Origin: Parus major | Taxonomy: Eukaryota; Chordata; Aves; Passeriformes; Paridae | Direction of reading: 5' to 3' | NCBI RefSeq assembly: GCF_001522545.3 | Contig: NC_031799.1 | Location: 42,507,645-42,571,644 of the forward strand | Length of the DNA: 64,000 nucleotides | Part shown: positions 1 through 14,261 of the stretch, one piece after another | Position numbering within the stretch: the first letter of the stretch is position 1 | Layout of the letters: every line of letters starts with the position of its first letter | The notes under the pieces: model-generated | What the model was told of the DNA's origin: nothing | What the model saw: the letters and a program-made list of their open reading frames with translations, nothing else | Database searches by the model: none | Position numbers and translations under genes: made by a program

Positions 1-1850
1 AAATAATACGAACATTTTCCAGGTAATATTTTTTTAAAGGCAACTTTCACTCCTTAATATTGGAACTACATGTGGAATTTCCACTGACATAAAATTCCAT
101 GCCAAAGACAAAGGGAAGAAGTCATCATGGCTATCTACTCCAAGTAAAGTAATTCATTTCTTTTTTTATTATAGTAGCAGATTTAAGAAAATGTAAGTAT
201 ACAGTATTATTTATAAAGGACAAGTTTCAATACAGTTATGTTTGGATTTGCATCTGAACCTTTTCATATCTAGCAGAAGTTTTCATTACTTCTACTACTG
301 CTTGTTCAATGATATAAAATAGTTTTACAAGTATTACTATTATATTCTGCAAAGCAGTTAAAAGTTGTGGCATGTGTTTTGAAACATGAGAAGGTGATTT
401 ACCTAGAATAATGCAACAAATAATTTCAAGAACTAGGGACAAATGTTAACAATCCCAATTGTTAATCATGTACTATACCCAGGCAAAGATAATTTCAACT
501 GAAATAAAAAGGCCATTACTACTTGTAACAAGTCCAGCTCTTATGATTTTATGTTTAAATAAATCAGATTGCTGAAGCAACCAAAAGTCTTCAGGTTTAT
601 AGCTGAAATGGTCTTGTTTGTTGTCTGCATACAGTAGGTGAAGAGCTAATGGGTCACTTTCCAGACTAGAAAAGCAAATACCGTTAATATTTTTGAAATC
701 TATCCAAGCTGCAAGTGGTTATAGAGTAGTTGGTGTACTGTAATAGCTGGCCTGCTGCTGAACTGAACAGGATACCTGGTCTAGACATTTAGGCACAGAT
801 GACAGAATCCTAAATTATGCTCTGCTTGTATGTATGTTGCATATTTCATACACTTAAACTGCCTAAGTAGACTTCAGTGAGTAAAATGCTAGGACAATTA
901 ACATATTTTTTTCAAGGAAATCAGTTTTTATAACACTTTCTTTTCAAATTTAATTCCAAAATTACTTTTTTTTATGTTATTTTTGAAGAAGTAAGATTTA
1001 AATGCCACAGCAATAAACTTCAGAAGGTAAGTTGTTTTTATTTTCTACTAGCATCTCTACTAAATCCAGTTTTTCCTTCTCACAGCACAAAAACATGTGA
1101 TCTTCAGCTGAAGATTTTCACTGGGGTCAGGGACCCCTAACTGCTAATCTGACCCCTCCAGCAGAGACAAAGGAGAAAGAGCAACTTGGGATGCCTTTCC
1201 TCATAAGGAATTTCATTTGTGCTTCATAGGAGATTATAACATTCCTGCAGTTAGTTCGATGATACCAAATATTTTATCAGATATTCATTATAAACAATAG
1301 CTGAATAACAACTTCAGAGTAGTTGTTGTTCAGGGCATTTATTCAAGACTGGATACCCAAAATGATCTAATGAAAATAGAATTAGAGACAAAACACCCTG
1401 TTTAGAAATATCCTATGGCTTGATGATCAGAACACCATTCCTGAGGACATATGATAAACTTTATTTTCTACATAAAAAGGAGGAAAAGGTGTTGCCCTTC
1501 ATGTACTCCACTAACCACAGATGGAGTGCTTGGCAGCAGATAGATAAAACACTGGAGCTGCTGGCAGCAACAGTAGCACGAATTTGGGGATTCTAAATAC
1601 AATCCTAACATACTTTCTTCCAGCTAGAATTATGACCTAAAGTTAACTCAGCTTCATTATTTTAGCTCAGCTTTTCATATCCATAAAAACTCCAGTTGCA
1701 AGCTAAACCTGGAAAGAAAAAAAGAGGACTGAAAAGGAGACAGGTAGAATCAGTATCTCATACAGCTTTTGTTTGCCAGGTGAACAATGCGATCATTCTC
1801 ATTCACTTTATTTTCGCCAAGCAAGTATTTCCCTTAACAGGCTTAACAAT
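1..1850. other. Non-coding AT-rich sequence, nothing recognised
   Basis: Frequent stops in all frames; the only ORF over 60 codons (236-442) has no recognisable motif. No transposon signature was seen. Confidence 0.6.
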
Positions 1851-2045
1851 TGCAAAGGGAATAGGTTTCCTGGGGACGTTGTGGAGTCTCCCTCCTCAGA
1901 GATACTAAAAAGCTGTCAGGATACCACAGCAATTGTCTGTGGTCTCACTGAATTAGGGAGTACCTTGATGAGCTATTGAGGGGTCCTTGCTATACTGGGT
2001 GAATTAGAGGCTTGAATCAGATGACCTCTGGAGATACGTACACAG
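1851..2045 (+). mobile_element. CR1 LINE 3' fragment, degraded
   Basis: It keeps the order of the CR1 3' region: a 'cctggggacgttgtggagtc' segment, then a 'cctcagagatactaaaaagc' segment, then a 'cagatgacctctggag' tail. Base substitutions are many, so the copy is old. Boundaries are approximate. Confidence 0.7.
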
Positions 2046-2649
2046 CCCTGAGTTTAATGTCCATGAGGCCAAAGGGAAAAGCAAGTAAATAAATGTCAAC
2101 CCTTCAAATAAAACAAGACAAGAACAAGCCAAATTGCAAACTCAATCAAAAACCATTGCAAACCACCAAAAACCGTGCCAAGGCAATCTCCTTTCTTCCT
2201 CAAACAGCCCAATTGCCCCCTGAGCAAAAGAAAGCACATGTATTGGGTTTGTCCAGAAAAGCTCTTGATAAAGTTGCACATGACATTACACACAAGTACA
2301 GAAGCATGAGCCAGAAGAAAACAGTACTGGGTAATGCCAAAATGCCAGTTGTCATTACTAGCACACTGTCAACACAGCTGCCTTGAGCATAGTTTCGCAT
2401 ATGGTTTTTAAAACTTTAAACTCCACCATTACTCAGATTATGAGGGGGAAAAATTGGGGGAAAACTCATATATGTTTATTAGACATAAACCAAAATTAAA
2501 GAGAGAATAGGCACGCTGGAGAACAGTATCTGAAAATAAAGTTATAAATTTCAAATCAAGGTCTGAAAGATGCTACTTAGTTACACGAGTCTATCACCCT
2601 TGTAAACTCATAATTTCTTACAAGTAGAAGAGTTTCATGTGTTTAGAGA

Positions 2650-2765
2650 GAGATATATTTATTTGCATAAATTTGTGTGTATATAGATACCCATATGTGT
2701 ATATGTGCACATATGTTTATGTGTATAAATACATATTTATATGCTGTGTTTATTTGTGTATGTGT
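2650..2765. repeat. Degenerate TA/TG-rich simple repeat
   Basis: An irregular run of tgtgtata-, atatgtg- and tatttat-like units. It is an imperfect alternating purine-pyrimidine tract, probably a decayed (TG/TA) microsatellite. Confidence 0.6.
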
Positions 2766-4459
2766 ACTTAAACATCAGCCAAGGCAGATGAAAAATAATG
2801 TCATGGACAAGATGACAGAAATTATCCCATTCCATGGGATCTTCTGAACAGGAGTCAAATCAAGACTTGAGGAAGTTTTGACAATCTGCAAAGTCCCTTA
2901 ATTGAGTTATTAGCAGTGTCTCACTGGAAGGGGGAAAAGCTATGATATATCTGGTAGGCATTTGACCTTTCTGCTGAACAGATCATTACTATCAAGTAAG
3001 ATTAAGAGTGGTTTCCTGTTCTAGTCTGACTTGAAGCTTAACCACACTGGGGAAGATCATATGCTGCAGGAATTGATTTACTGTTGGAAACAAAAACATA
3101 CTGGAAACAGTAATGTAGAACAAAATTAAACCCCCAGCCCTCCACCCAAAACAAAAGAATAGAAAGAAACACTTGTGAACAAGCCTGCAGAATTTTCATA
3201 GCCTTAAACTAATTAAATAAAACACATTTTTCAATCACTATACTGAAACAGTTTGTCATCTACATCCACAGATAATTTAAAATAATTCTTCCTAATTTTC
3301 ATTCTAATGAAAATCTTGGCCCAGAAATCCTCCCATACCACTGTTTTGCAACAAGTATGTAGACATTCCCTAGACATAAGCTCTGACAGGGGGAAAAACC
3401 CAAGCATCAAAAACAAATTAAAAAAATCAGGGATTCAACCAAAGTATTGCTAAGCCAAAACATAGTATGTATTCCTCAATTCTTGTTTCTAGTTTGTAAA
3501 ATTTTCTTTATTGATATTTCCCATTGGTTTGGAATTATCAATTACCTTCTTCAATAGAGAAAAGTCTGTGCATTTCCAAATGTCAGCAATAAGCAGCAGC
3601 AGATGTATGGAAAAACAGGGCAAGTTTACTGATTAATGCTGATTTGTACTTCATGTTACAGTCACTGCAAGTAATCTAACCAAGAAAGTAGAGAGGTTAT
3701 CCAGAATGACAGAGTTAAATTACTGAAAAAGATTTTGCCAATTTACACATGTAAATCATATTTAGATGGTGATACCAGTAAAAGGAAGTGAAGTAACAGG
3801 TCATGATAGCACAGAGCTTGAGGGACAGTGTGGGTGGTTACTGGAGAGACTGATCCTTTTCCAGAGTTCTCAGTTTTATACTCTGAAAAGTAAATAAGCA
3901 AGTTGTGAGATTCATTTTGAAAGTGTTTCAACTGCTTCAATTTTACTCAGTAATTTGTACTGCCCTGAGTTATGAAATCTATGAAATATCTTTTTAAGGC
4001 TGATTCATCCACAAATCAATCCTAAAAACACCAAATGACATACACAGACTGATTGTACCACCTGCAGCATCTGATAGGCTTCCTTAGGCTGTCTGTAAAC
4101 ATGACAGCCCTTCCTTAAACAAGTCCAGGTGTTACATCACAGAAGCAAGGCACTTGATTATTCTTGTTTTTCTTTGGGTAATCAGTGCCTGGTGAGAAGT
4201 CAGGTCAGTTGGACAAACGCTGCAATTTTTTCATGTTACTGAATGTCCTTGGATTCCTTTCCTATGGACCAATACAATAAACAGGCCATGTTATCTTCCT
4301 TGACTCTTAGCATCTAGATATCCCATTCGCCCAGGATGGTAATCATCTCTTACATACACAAAAATGGTTTAAAAAACCAAGTCTTTTTCAATATTCAAAA
4401 TGTCGAGTCCTAACTTTTAGTAAGTTAGCTTACTTACTTAAACTTACTTTAGTAAGTTT

Positions 4460-4502
4460 AGCTGTCTTACTAAGTTACTTTTAGTAAGTAACTTAGACAG
4501 CT
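4460..4502. repeat. Imperfect inverted repeat (hairpin)
   Basis: The arms begin AGCTGTCT and end AGACAGCT. The inner arms are built from TACT/AGTA units that are offset by one 4-base unit. The preceding 40 bases also repeat 'taagtt' and 'ttagtaagt' units, so this looks like a small tandem array that folds back. Confidence 0.7.
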
Positions 4503-5812
4503 ATCATAGGGACTAAATGGTTTGGTGATACCTGGAATGTTTACTGCATAGAAATGCACTCAGCCTTTCAGGAAGAAGAAGCTATGGCAGGAATGTAAAA
4601 GAAAAGCTCCAACAAGATGGTCTTATTGTGCTTGAGAGGGAATGTCAGTATGGCCTTGCTAACTTTGCTTAGTCACTGCAGAACATGCTGCTGAGAGGAG
4701 CGCTCGCAGTGGGGGATGCTGATAGGTAAAAAAATGTAGAGAGGGATTAAGTATTTTCACAGAAGTATAGAAATATAGTGAATTAGCCAAACACTTAAGA
4801 CAGCTGTTGCAAATGTCTGTCCTCTGGGAAGTTTTTTCAACAATACCTAAAGTACAAGACTGTTACACAAGATGAAAACAAGAGTGCTCAGAATTGCTTA
4901 CCAGCTGCTGGTGCACCATATTTATGAGTACATATGAGGCACAACTGAAACAGATAAAAACCATCATGGTCAAGTATTGAAGACTTCTAGTAATTTGTAT
5001 AATTCTTCCTGCAAAGTCAATGTGAAAATTATTTATTAATAGTGTAATACATTACTTGTTAAATAGGTAATATCAGATAATACCAGCAAGTTAAAGAGTT
5101 TCATGAAGCAAGTAGTGATATGAAAGACATCCATAAATTATGAAAGAATTCTAGCAAAAATGAATGGAAATGAAAGACCACATGTCAAAGCCTACTTCTT
5201 ATTCCAGAAATTTGCAACCTGAAAACAAGAAAGCATCAAATGACTAAACATTTCAAGAAATAAATGTGAAAAAGCCCACTTGAGGACTATATTAAGAAAC
5301 TTAAAAATGCAGTCTGTAAAAAAAAAATTGTATTTCTTTTTGCACTTGTGGAAAAGCCAATGAAATACATCAGCATGGTGTACTGATGCAACCCTATGAC
5401 TCTAGGCAAACTGAATTGCATCCATTTACTGAGGAAAAATTAGCAAAGGTTTTCTTGTCTACTTGCCACTGAATTCTTAACAAGTTAGCACAGGTAACAG
5501 AGGGTAATTTATGAATGACTTAGTTCAGCAACTGCCTACATTTGCAAGTTTAAGGACAGCCTACTTGTATATGAAAGCAAATATTAAACTAAAATTTACC
5601 CTAACTATGAGGCTTTGGTTTTCTCTTTTTAAACAACTGAATTTTTCTAATTTTTATACTGTTAATGGATACAAGACAGTAAAAGAAGTTTTAGTAGCAC
5701 CGCTCATAACTAAATGCACTCAAGAAAAAGAAAACATTATTGGCAACATACATCTAGGCAATTTCTTGAATCAAAATAAATTGATTACAAAGCGTTTATT
5801 GAGGAGAAATAG

Positions 5813-5888
5813 AAAAGAACACAACCTGAACAAATAAAATATTTTACATAAAAAGAACACAACCTGAACAAATAAAATATTTTACATA
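5813..5888. repeat. Exact tandem duplication, 2 x 38 bases
   Basis: Unit 5813-5850 (starting aaaagaacacaacctgaaca) is repeated without a mismatch at 5851-5888. The lack of divergence points to a recent event, or to an assembly duplication. Confidence 0.9.
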
Positions 5889-6370
5889 AATTACCAGCAG
5901 TAAAGAGGAAGTTGGATTCCCAAAAATGTGGTTAACCCTGCCAAGAGGAACAGCTCTTAGCAGCTGTATCAGGTTTATACATTGCAACTACCTCTGAAGT
6001 ACTGAGGACACAAGATCTCTTGTAGCATGTCACTGCACTGAGAGAAGCTACACTTCCCTGGAAGGGAATTGTAATATGCTGCTATACCAGCAAAGCTTTC
6101 TAACAGGTAGGGTTAAACGTACATTATATGTGCATTCTGTTCTGGAATATTTAAGGTATATCTCTAAAACCATATGGTGGATTTATTTTAATGCCTGAAT
6201 AACTGCAGATAGTTTGTAATGAACTATTCTACATGCAATTGCTGTGCAGGGCAGCTGTATCAGTGTTGTTGAAGCAGTGTCTATTTGTACAAGTGAATAT
6301 GCCATACAGATAGAACTCAGTAACTGAAAAAAGAGATCACTAGGTACATCACTACAGATCAAATTACCTC

Positions 6371-6970
6371 AGCCAAATCCTGGTGGGACAGCCATGGCCT
6401 GGGGTGCATCAGGCACAGCATCACCAGCCATGCAAGGGAGGGGATTGTCCTGCTGTGCTCTGCACTGTAGCAGCAACCTCACCTCCAGTGCTGGGGGCCA
6501 TTTTGGTCCCACAATATAAAAAAAACCTATTAAGTTATCAATCAGCATCCAAAAGAGGGCCATGAAAAAGGTGAAGGACCTTGAGGGGAAGCCATATGAG
6601 AAGCAGCTGAGGTCACTTGGCCTGTTCAGCCTGGAGAAGAGGAGACTGAGGGGAGATCCCATTCCAGTTACAACTTCCTTGTGAGGAGGAGGTACAGGCA
6701 CTGATCTCTTCTCCCTGGCACCCAGTGACAGGACCTGGGGGAATGGCCTGAAGTCATGTCAGGGAAGGTTTAGGTTGGATATTAGAAAATGTTTTTTACT
6801 CAGAAAAACTACTGGGCACTGGAACAGGCTCCCCAGGGAAGTGATCTCAGCACAGTCTGACAGAGTTCAAGGTGCATGCTGTGATTCTTGGGGATGCTCC
6901 TGTGTAAGGCTGAGAGATGACCTCTGTGATCCTTGAGGGTCCTTCCAATGAAGTATATTCTGTGATTCTC
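6371..6970 (+). mobile_element. CR1 LINE, 5'-truncated, 3' end present
   Basis: About 600 bases of the CR1 3' region. In order: the 'ggggtgcatcaggcacagca' segment, a 'ccaaaagagggccatgaa' segment, the 'cctgttcagcctggagaaga' block, the 'gacaggacctgggggaatgg' block, a 'ctggaacaggctccccaggg' block and the terminal 'attctgtgattctc'. Several small deletions break the ORF2 end. The copy is moderately old. Confidence 0.93.
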
Positions 6971-9900
6971 TTCTTCTGTAAATGTTTTAAGGCCCTTTTG
7001 CCTGCTGACCTATTTCAGTAGTCTACCATGTCTGTATTTAGATGGTATGTTATGATTAAATAATGATATAATTAAATAATTCTCAAACTAGCAACTCAGA
7101 TATATGTTTTCTTCTTTTGTACTGCTTAACTCTCTATTTTATTTTCTCCCCTCTAAAATCAAAGGGAGTATGGAGTACAAAATAGGTTACTGAAACTATT
7201 TTACAGTATAGGTTGTTTTCCATTTCTTTTATAATTATATCCTATTAGTCATGCTTTCCCTTCTCATTTTGTGACATTTTGGGTTGCCTGTTATAGAGAA
7301 GAGCGATAAATATGCCTTAAATACAAAAGACCTGATATATCACCCATGCCTGGTATATTTTACTTCTTGTTACATGAATGTGGGCAGTTGTTGAAAGGCC
7401 CTTAAGTATGGCTTGAACACATTAATTGTAACCTCTTAAAATAGGTCTGGGGAGATATGCTTTTTTCCCCTCTATTTACCAGCTGATGATATGCATCAGT
7501 AATTTTAACACAACCATGCTGTTCTTAGTGATTGTCTAGTATGGATCAAAATTTACTATTTAATTAGGGTTACTTACTCAAGAACAGGTAACTTGCTACA
7601 GTGTTGATACCACAAAATTTTCATTAACAGGCACCTTCCTCAGGCATTCTTCTGAAAATTTTCAGGCATTACTAGAGACTGCATGTATCATGACCCAAAA
7701 TTATCCTAATACAGAAAATCTCTCCTGTTATAAAAATTGTATGTGTTACAACAACCAGAGTTCTCATATTACTTGAAATTATTTATGCTAGATAGCAAAA
7801 GGAACTGCAAAGACATGATTGCATGGGGTGCATTTTTTCCACTCACTTTAAAGACTGTAATAAAAGAAGCCAAACAAAATAAAAAGGATAAAGCTGAAAT
7901 GTACTGGAATCAGAGTCAATATGAAATAAAAAATACAACCTCTGATGTGAACACAGTCAAAACCTTTCTGTGTTTTACAGACGCAGAGGAAATGGCGCTG
8001 AAATGAGTGAAGTTGAAGCACTAGGCTAATACTTCATCTCCTGCCAAAAAGCCCAAACCAAATCAGAAAAACAACAAAACCCCACAAAAACAAAAAATAT
8101 AGAACCCCCCCACAACCTATGAGTCTCATCTGACTATTACCCTGCACATAAAATAATCTTTGAAATGTCTTTAAGATGTCAACTAAATCTCCATACCTCA
8201 TTAATAAAGATGGAAGAGCCTTGCCATGAACTCGCAGAGGCATTGACTGTGTGGTCTGCACTCTGAAATATTTTCTCTCTGTATTAGTAACTTGAATGAT
8301 TTATACACCCGTTCTAGAAATCTTAAACACTGCTACCACCTGCTGGTTAGTTTACATTTGAATCTACCAGCTCATCAGCAAAGTAAGAAAGGAGAAAAGG
8401 AGGAAAAGCATGTTCTGAAATGCTTTTCAAAAATAATTTTCTTTGCTATTCCATCAACATTATCTAATTAATCTCTTTCTTTTGTCTTAGATAAAAAAAA
8501 TTAGCATCATAAATTGAAAAATCTTGTTATTTACAGAAAGAGTCACTTATGGTAGAGAGTGGCCTGTAATGTTACCTTCCTCCATTTTTGCTTTTGTTTC
8601 TGTAATATATCTTGTAACTAGGTCACAGTTGTCTGCTGTGGAGTCTTCCATGTTACAAGAGATAAATATGTCAGTACTCTGTATATCTTTTACCATCTGA
8701 GACAATGTTGAATTCATTGTTATGGTGTCTGTAGTTCAGAAAAGAAAACAAAAAAGTCTCTTGAAAAAATTGAAATAACCACCAGCAGCATTTCCATTGC
8801 GTTAAAAAGACAGACACACAGTAGCTGTCATTCCAACTGAACCTTGCAGGAAAAGTTCTTATCTCTTAATGTTAATTAAAGTTAATGATAGCAACATAAT
8901 TCTATGTTTAAAATCTTACTGCAACTGCCTTAGCAATAAACAATTAATACAAAAAAGAAGACACTACCACCACTGAAAAGTATACTGTTTCACTAGAAAA
9001 ATGGCAAAAATCTCTCCTAAAATTATTTCTAACAAAGCTGTGTATCAAGAAGTTCCATTAAATATCCAAGTAAAGAGGAACAGCAGTCTCTGTTTATATG
9101 CTTGGGAAAAATCCCAGCCAATAGCATCCAGCAGTGAAATCCACAGGCAAAAGAGCCATGAAGAGTCTAAGACAAGATGCTGGGATCAGTATCTACACTT
9201 CTTCACATTTCCTTTATTTTCAAATCTATGACTATGTTCCAACCCAGATTACAGGTTCAGATCAGAATATCCCTAGAGTTCAGGTGCTCTTTCCTGACTC
9301 CAGTCATTTTTAAATGAGGTAATTGGTCAAAAACTGGGAAAACAATGACCAGGAATGGTGATGCATGTTTGTCTATTTTGTCGCTAAAGAGCTGTCCTGC
9401 TGCATATTGTAGTACTTGGTAGTATTAAATTCTTCTGTAACTTTTTTCAGAATGCTGTAAAAATTTCAAGATTTTGGTATTTCCCTCAGGTCAGAGTGAG
9501 ATGTTAGGCTAGTTCTAAAGCAGAGTTAATTTTTTTTTGTTTTATTTTCCAAGTATTATAATGTTAGTGATTGTCACAAAATACAAGAAAGTCTCTGAGC
9601 AAGATTTGAAATTATCTAGTGCTCGTGTATGATAAAATTGAAAATTCACTAGTGAATACCAGACAAGTCTTGCTGTGGTATAGCCAAGAACAGAATCCAA
9701 GCCTTCAGTTTTAGATCAAAGGGGGGAATTTTGCCATTATATTCTTTCTTGATTTATCATCCAATCAAAAAACCCCAGACCTGAGCTTACAGAAAAAGGT
9801 GCATTTAAACTTTGCATTTGCAAAACATTTAAGTGCCTCTTTTATTTTACTCTTTTAAGTATTAGTTTTAGTGAGAAGAGAAGCAATCAGACAACCAAAA

Positions 9901-12900
9901 AGACAAAAAAATATTATTTTTTCTGTCAGCTGTGTTGAAAGCAAGATATGCTAGCAACCTCATAAATATGCCTCACTGCATTTGTAAGATTTCTAGACCC
10001 CTTCATGTATTAGATGGCTCTGACCAATCAACCCCTCTTTAATGCTTATGTTAAAAAAACTCACGTATTTCTGTTGTACTAGTCAGTATGATGCCATGAT
10101 GTTCAGATAGCTTCTGAAATTGAATACATTTATCCTACATTTCCTTAAATCATCAATTCTTTAGTGATGAAGTAACAAAAGTGGCTTTAGCCACTGAATA
10201 TTCCTGGCTAATCAGTCTGGAGAGTAATTGAATTAGAATGTACTACCAAACAGAAGAAAAGAGGAATAACAACGGGTCATATGAGGTGTACATTCTGCTA
10301 CACAGCATGTTAAGAATAGCATTACCTGATTTCTGCTCCTGTTGGTGTCAGAGGGGCAAAGAAAGGCCATGGCTAGGCACTTTCAAAGAGTGTACCCTAA
10401 GAATTCATATACACTCATAACATGGTGACCAGGCCCTTTCTTTCCTCTTTCATCAATGCTAGATCCAGAGCAACAGAAACAAGAAACTAGTTTGTGTATG
10501 CTGTTACCATGCTAAAAATATTTTTGTTATAATTTGATGCTATGTGGCAGTGGCTGAACCTAAAACTGGAAGTTTCTTGTCTTGCACCCTACGTCCTACC
10601 GTGGACCTAGCGCCATGTGGTGTACATGGGAACACCAATCACTCTGTTGTTTTGTGTGCTGAACAGAACAAGCTCCAGGAAACAAACCCTTAAAAGTTTG
10701 GAAAAGGTTGTTCCATTGCATCAGTTATTCCACATTTGTCTCATTCTAAATATTTCCTGAGGTTGCTACTATGCATACTAAGTAACCAACTTCTCAGATG
10801 ACCCTGTTCAAGGTAGTTTTCGTATTCTATATCTGGAAAAGAACCCAAACCCCAGCACTTTAACAAGCGTCGGATTGTTTAGATTTGCATGTCGAAACAA
10901 CTTTAGAAATAAATTCAGCATATAAATGGTTCTATTTTATCTCTAACAGCATCTCAACATCTAATGCATTTCTTCAAGTAAATTTCTTTTTGGCACAATT
11001 TGCACGTATATGAAAACCACCATGTAATTCGGCACAAGGCTACACATTTGGCAGCCTCTGCTCAAGAAAGGTCCAGAACAAGAACCATGAGGGATATCAC
11101 AAGCCAGCACTGAGATGCTTTGGGTGAGCTGCATGGGAAGTTTTCAGAGTGGTTGCTTGAACCATGTCAAATCAAAGCCATTGGTATCATTTTCTTGCTT
11201 TCAGGAGCATTAAAGTAATGCAGAAAAAAATGCATGTATGTATCTAAGACTTTCTCAGTCCATTCAGAGTGCCCCTCCCTACCTCAAGCTCACTTAAGAC
11301 CTAGAATTTTCCATTTCCCATCAAACATTTTCTGAGTTGTAACCTTCAGCATATTGAACTGTAAAAGTATTTTTATTTAGAAGTAACGAATACAATGATT
11401 TTGGAAATTCAGGCATTTGACATTTTGTTTGGACATCCATCACAGCCTTTATATACTCTGAATAGAGTCCTGTCTCACAGTTATTTCTGAAGTTATGTCC
11501 AGCAAAAGTTTGCATGATGTAAAAATAAATTCCATTTCAATTGGGGAAAAATAATCTCTTCTGTGTATTTATTACCTTAGTATGCAGAAGGAAAAAAGTA
11601 AAAAAAGAAAAACCAAAACTAAAGAACCCTCCCAAAACACAAACAACCAAACAAAAGAACAACTGAAACCTAGAAGCAACAACCTGGCAAGCATTTAAAT
11701 TCTATAAATTATTAAAACTTCTAGAATTACAACTAATTAACTTCATATTCTTATTTGAGAGAGGAGTAATGTTGTGATCCAGCTGTTTGGCTCTAACCTG
11801 CTTATTCCCAAGGAAAGCACAAAGAAGTTGGTAGAAATGACACGACTCCACCACCAGTGCTGGACCACCATGTATGGCCAATGCCTGGTGACACAGAGGC
11901 ATTAACCCAGCTTTGACTTATGCAGAAAGCAGCACCACAGTTGTGGCAAGAGCATTTTTATTACACAAATTGTACTCCAAATGAGAAACAGATTTTGCTG
12001 AAGTTTGGTTCTCAATAAAATGTTGCTTAACTGCTTTACAATAATTAGTGGGGGGGAGGAAGAACAAAATTTCATGTGTTATTTAATACTAATTAATTTT
12101 ATATTAGTTTGTTGACATTTTTTAAATTCTTCTGGTGCTCATTTGTAATTTGATTATACTTTTTAATGAAACCCTTGAATCTTCACACTGATACAGTGGC
12201 CAATGGCAATATTACAGAAATTCTTGACACCTTTTAAAAGAGATGGGATTTTGAAAAGGCTAGGCAAAGGACATGGAAGTAAAGCCTTCTATCTGTGGTT
12301 CAGTGGAGATTCTGGAGGCTGCTGAGGGGGTGAGATAAGGAAGGGAGGTGGCCCTCCAAGCACCTGAATGTATGACTTGAACATCCCTCTCAAGTGTGGT
12401 AAGTGGTTGCATTTTAACCATGTGACGTTTTCAATTCCAGTTTTGTTTCTGGGACACATCAAAAGAGGAAAATTCCACTGAAGGCAAATTGGGTGATATT
12501 GAGAGTACAGTGTTCACCTGGAAAATTTGCATGAGAATTGCCACATTATCTGCATTATATATTCTCCACTAATATTGTCTACTATTATTTCAGTGGAGGG
12601 ATCACAACTAGACTACACTAAGGCATGTGGAATTAGGGATACAGATCTCTCCTGACCCTTTGTAAATCCAATTTCTCTTAGAAAATATTATGCACAGAAG
12701 TACACATCTGTCAAGATATATCTGCATTTCCTTCAGAAAACAAATCTTGCCAATTTTTATAAACCTCTAAGAAGAGAGTGATTCTCAGTGAAGAAGATGG
12801 AAGGCAACATGGAGGCCTATTCCTGCTCCTTCTGCTTATTCTTGAGAATGTACTTGATATTCCATGAGCTTTCTGATACAAGATAGTATTTCTATTCTAT

Positions 12901-14261
12901 GGTCTGCACAGTCTTTTTAGGAAAGAATTTCTTAATTTTCTCAAGTATGAAGTGAAAAGATGAGCTTCTTGAATGCTCCTAGAGAAGTTGGTTGCCTTTG
13001 ATAATTAGTGAGTGGTTCCTTATCAGTGCAGAGAATGGGAAAGTAGCTTATATTAATCCAACTTAAGAACTTAAGGGGAAAGGTTTTTTTTAAGATAAAG
13101 CAGTCTCTAAAGGAAAAGCACAATAAATAAAAATTCCAATTCCTACAAACATATGCCACTCTTACAAAACTGTTTTGAAAGATTTCTCATGTTTACCTGG
13201 TCAAAACAAGTTTGTTTAATAAAGTATGTTAATTTGTTAATCACTTATGCTCTTAAATAGCAAATAATATCTCATCCTGTTTATTCTAACTCTAATCCTA
13301 CCAGATGTCTTTAAAACATCTTTGGGTTTTTGTCTTAGACCATTTAATTTTTTAATCTTTTAATCAGATATAAACCATCTCTTTTGCTACATCTGGACTT
13401 CTCGCCAAAGAGTTCTGTTTAAAAATGTGATAATTTTTCTCCTGTCATTACTCCACCACCACCTTCTATGCTGTGGGTTTGTTTTCTAATTCTTGGATAT
13501 TGGGCATATCCTCCATCCTCTGGAATACCATAGAGATGTCTTTTCAACCGAATACTTACATCAGAACCTGTCAGTGAAGCAGGACATGTTGTGTAAGTTG
13601 TTTCATAAGGTGTTTTATTTCAAAAAGCCATCTTTCCAGATCACATTCTCATCTTGGGAACTGATATATTTGGGGGTGTGGTTTAGTTGGGATTTTTTAA
13701 ACACATATGAAATATAAAATCACATTTCAGGAGCTATGTATTTGTCCAAGTTTTAAAAACCATTCAGCTGTGTGTTTTCAGTAGTTAGAAAAGCAAATCA
13801 ATAAGAGTGTACAACAAAATGTGTGTTTTCATGGGATCTTTCTATAGTAAAGATCTTTGTCAAGATCTGCTTTTAAGATCTACTTTTAAGGAAAAATTTT
13901 ATAATACTATAGTAAATTTATGAGAAATAGCAAACAGCTTGAAATATGTGAATAAAATGACCTGAAAATGTGTATAAGTTAACAGCTTGCTGAATAAACT
14001 TTAAAAATCTATAATTACAAGTGCCAAGGGAAGAATGGCAGTAACACCTGACTAAATCCATTGAGTGGGCAACAAAACACAGGGTGAATGAAAGACAGTG
14101 TCAGTAAACACAAGGTGATGTATACTGGCAGGAGGAATCCCAACTCTACTTACAAAAAGGAAGGTGAAGGCAAGTGTCTATTACCACTCCTGAAGCAGGA
14201 CTTTGGGGCTACAAATTTAATAAAAGCATTATCCTCTTCCTTTTTATAAGCCTCTTTATAG
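6971..14261. other. Non-coding AT-rich stretch, nothing firm recognised
   Basis: 7.3 kb without a recognisable gene, RNA or dispersed repeat. The small ORFs (for example 7737-8006, 9001-9231) show no known motif. A triplet of 'aagatct' words lies at about 13849-13882. Confidence 0.5.

Larger units (their letters stand above)
2046..6370. other. Non-coding stretch with minor local repeats
   Basis: Holds a degenerate TA/TG-rich tract (about 2650-2765), an imperfect hairpin (4460-4502) and an exact 38-base tandem duplication (5813-5888). No gene or dispersed repeat was recognised. The ORFs at 2093-2386 and 5511-5837 have no recognisable domain and read like translated AT-rich spacer. Confidence 0.55.

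Noticed and set aside
2238..2260. 'atgtattgggtttg', resembling the start of the ERVL-type LTR at 39606
   Set aside because: The similarity stops after about 14 bases, so it is probably chance.
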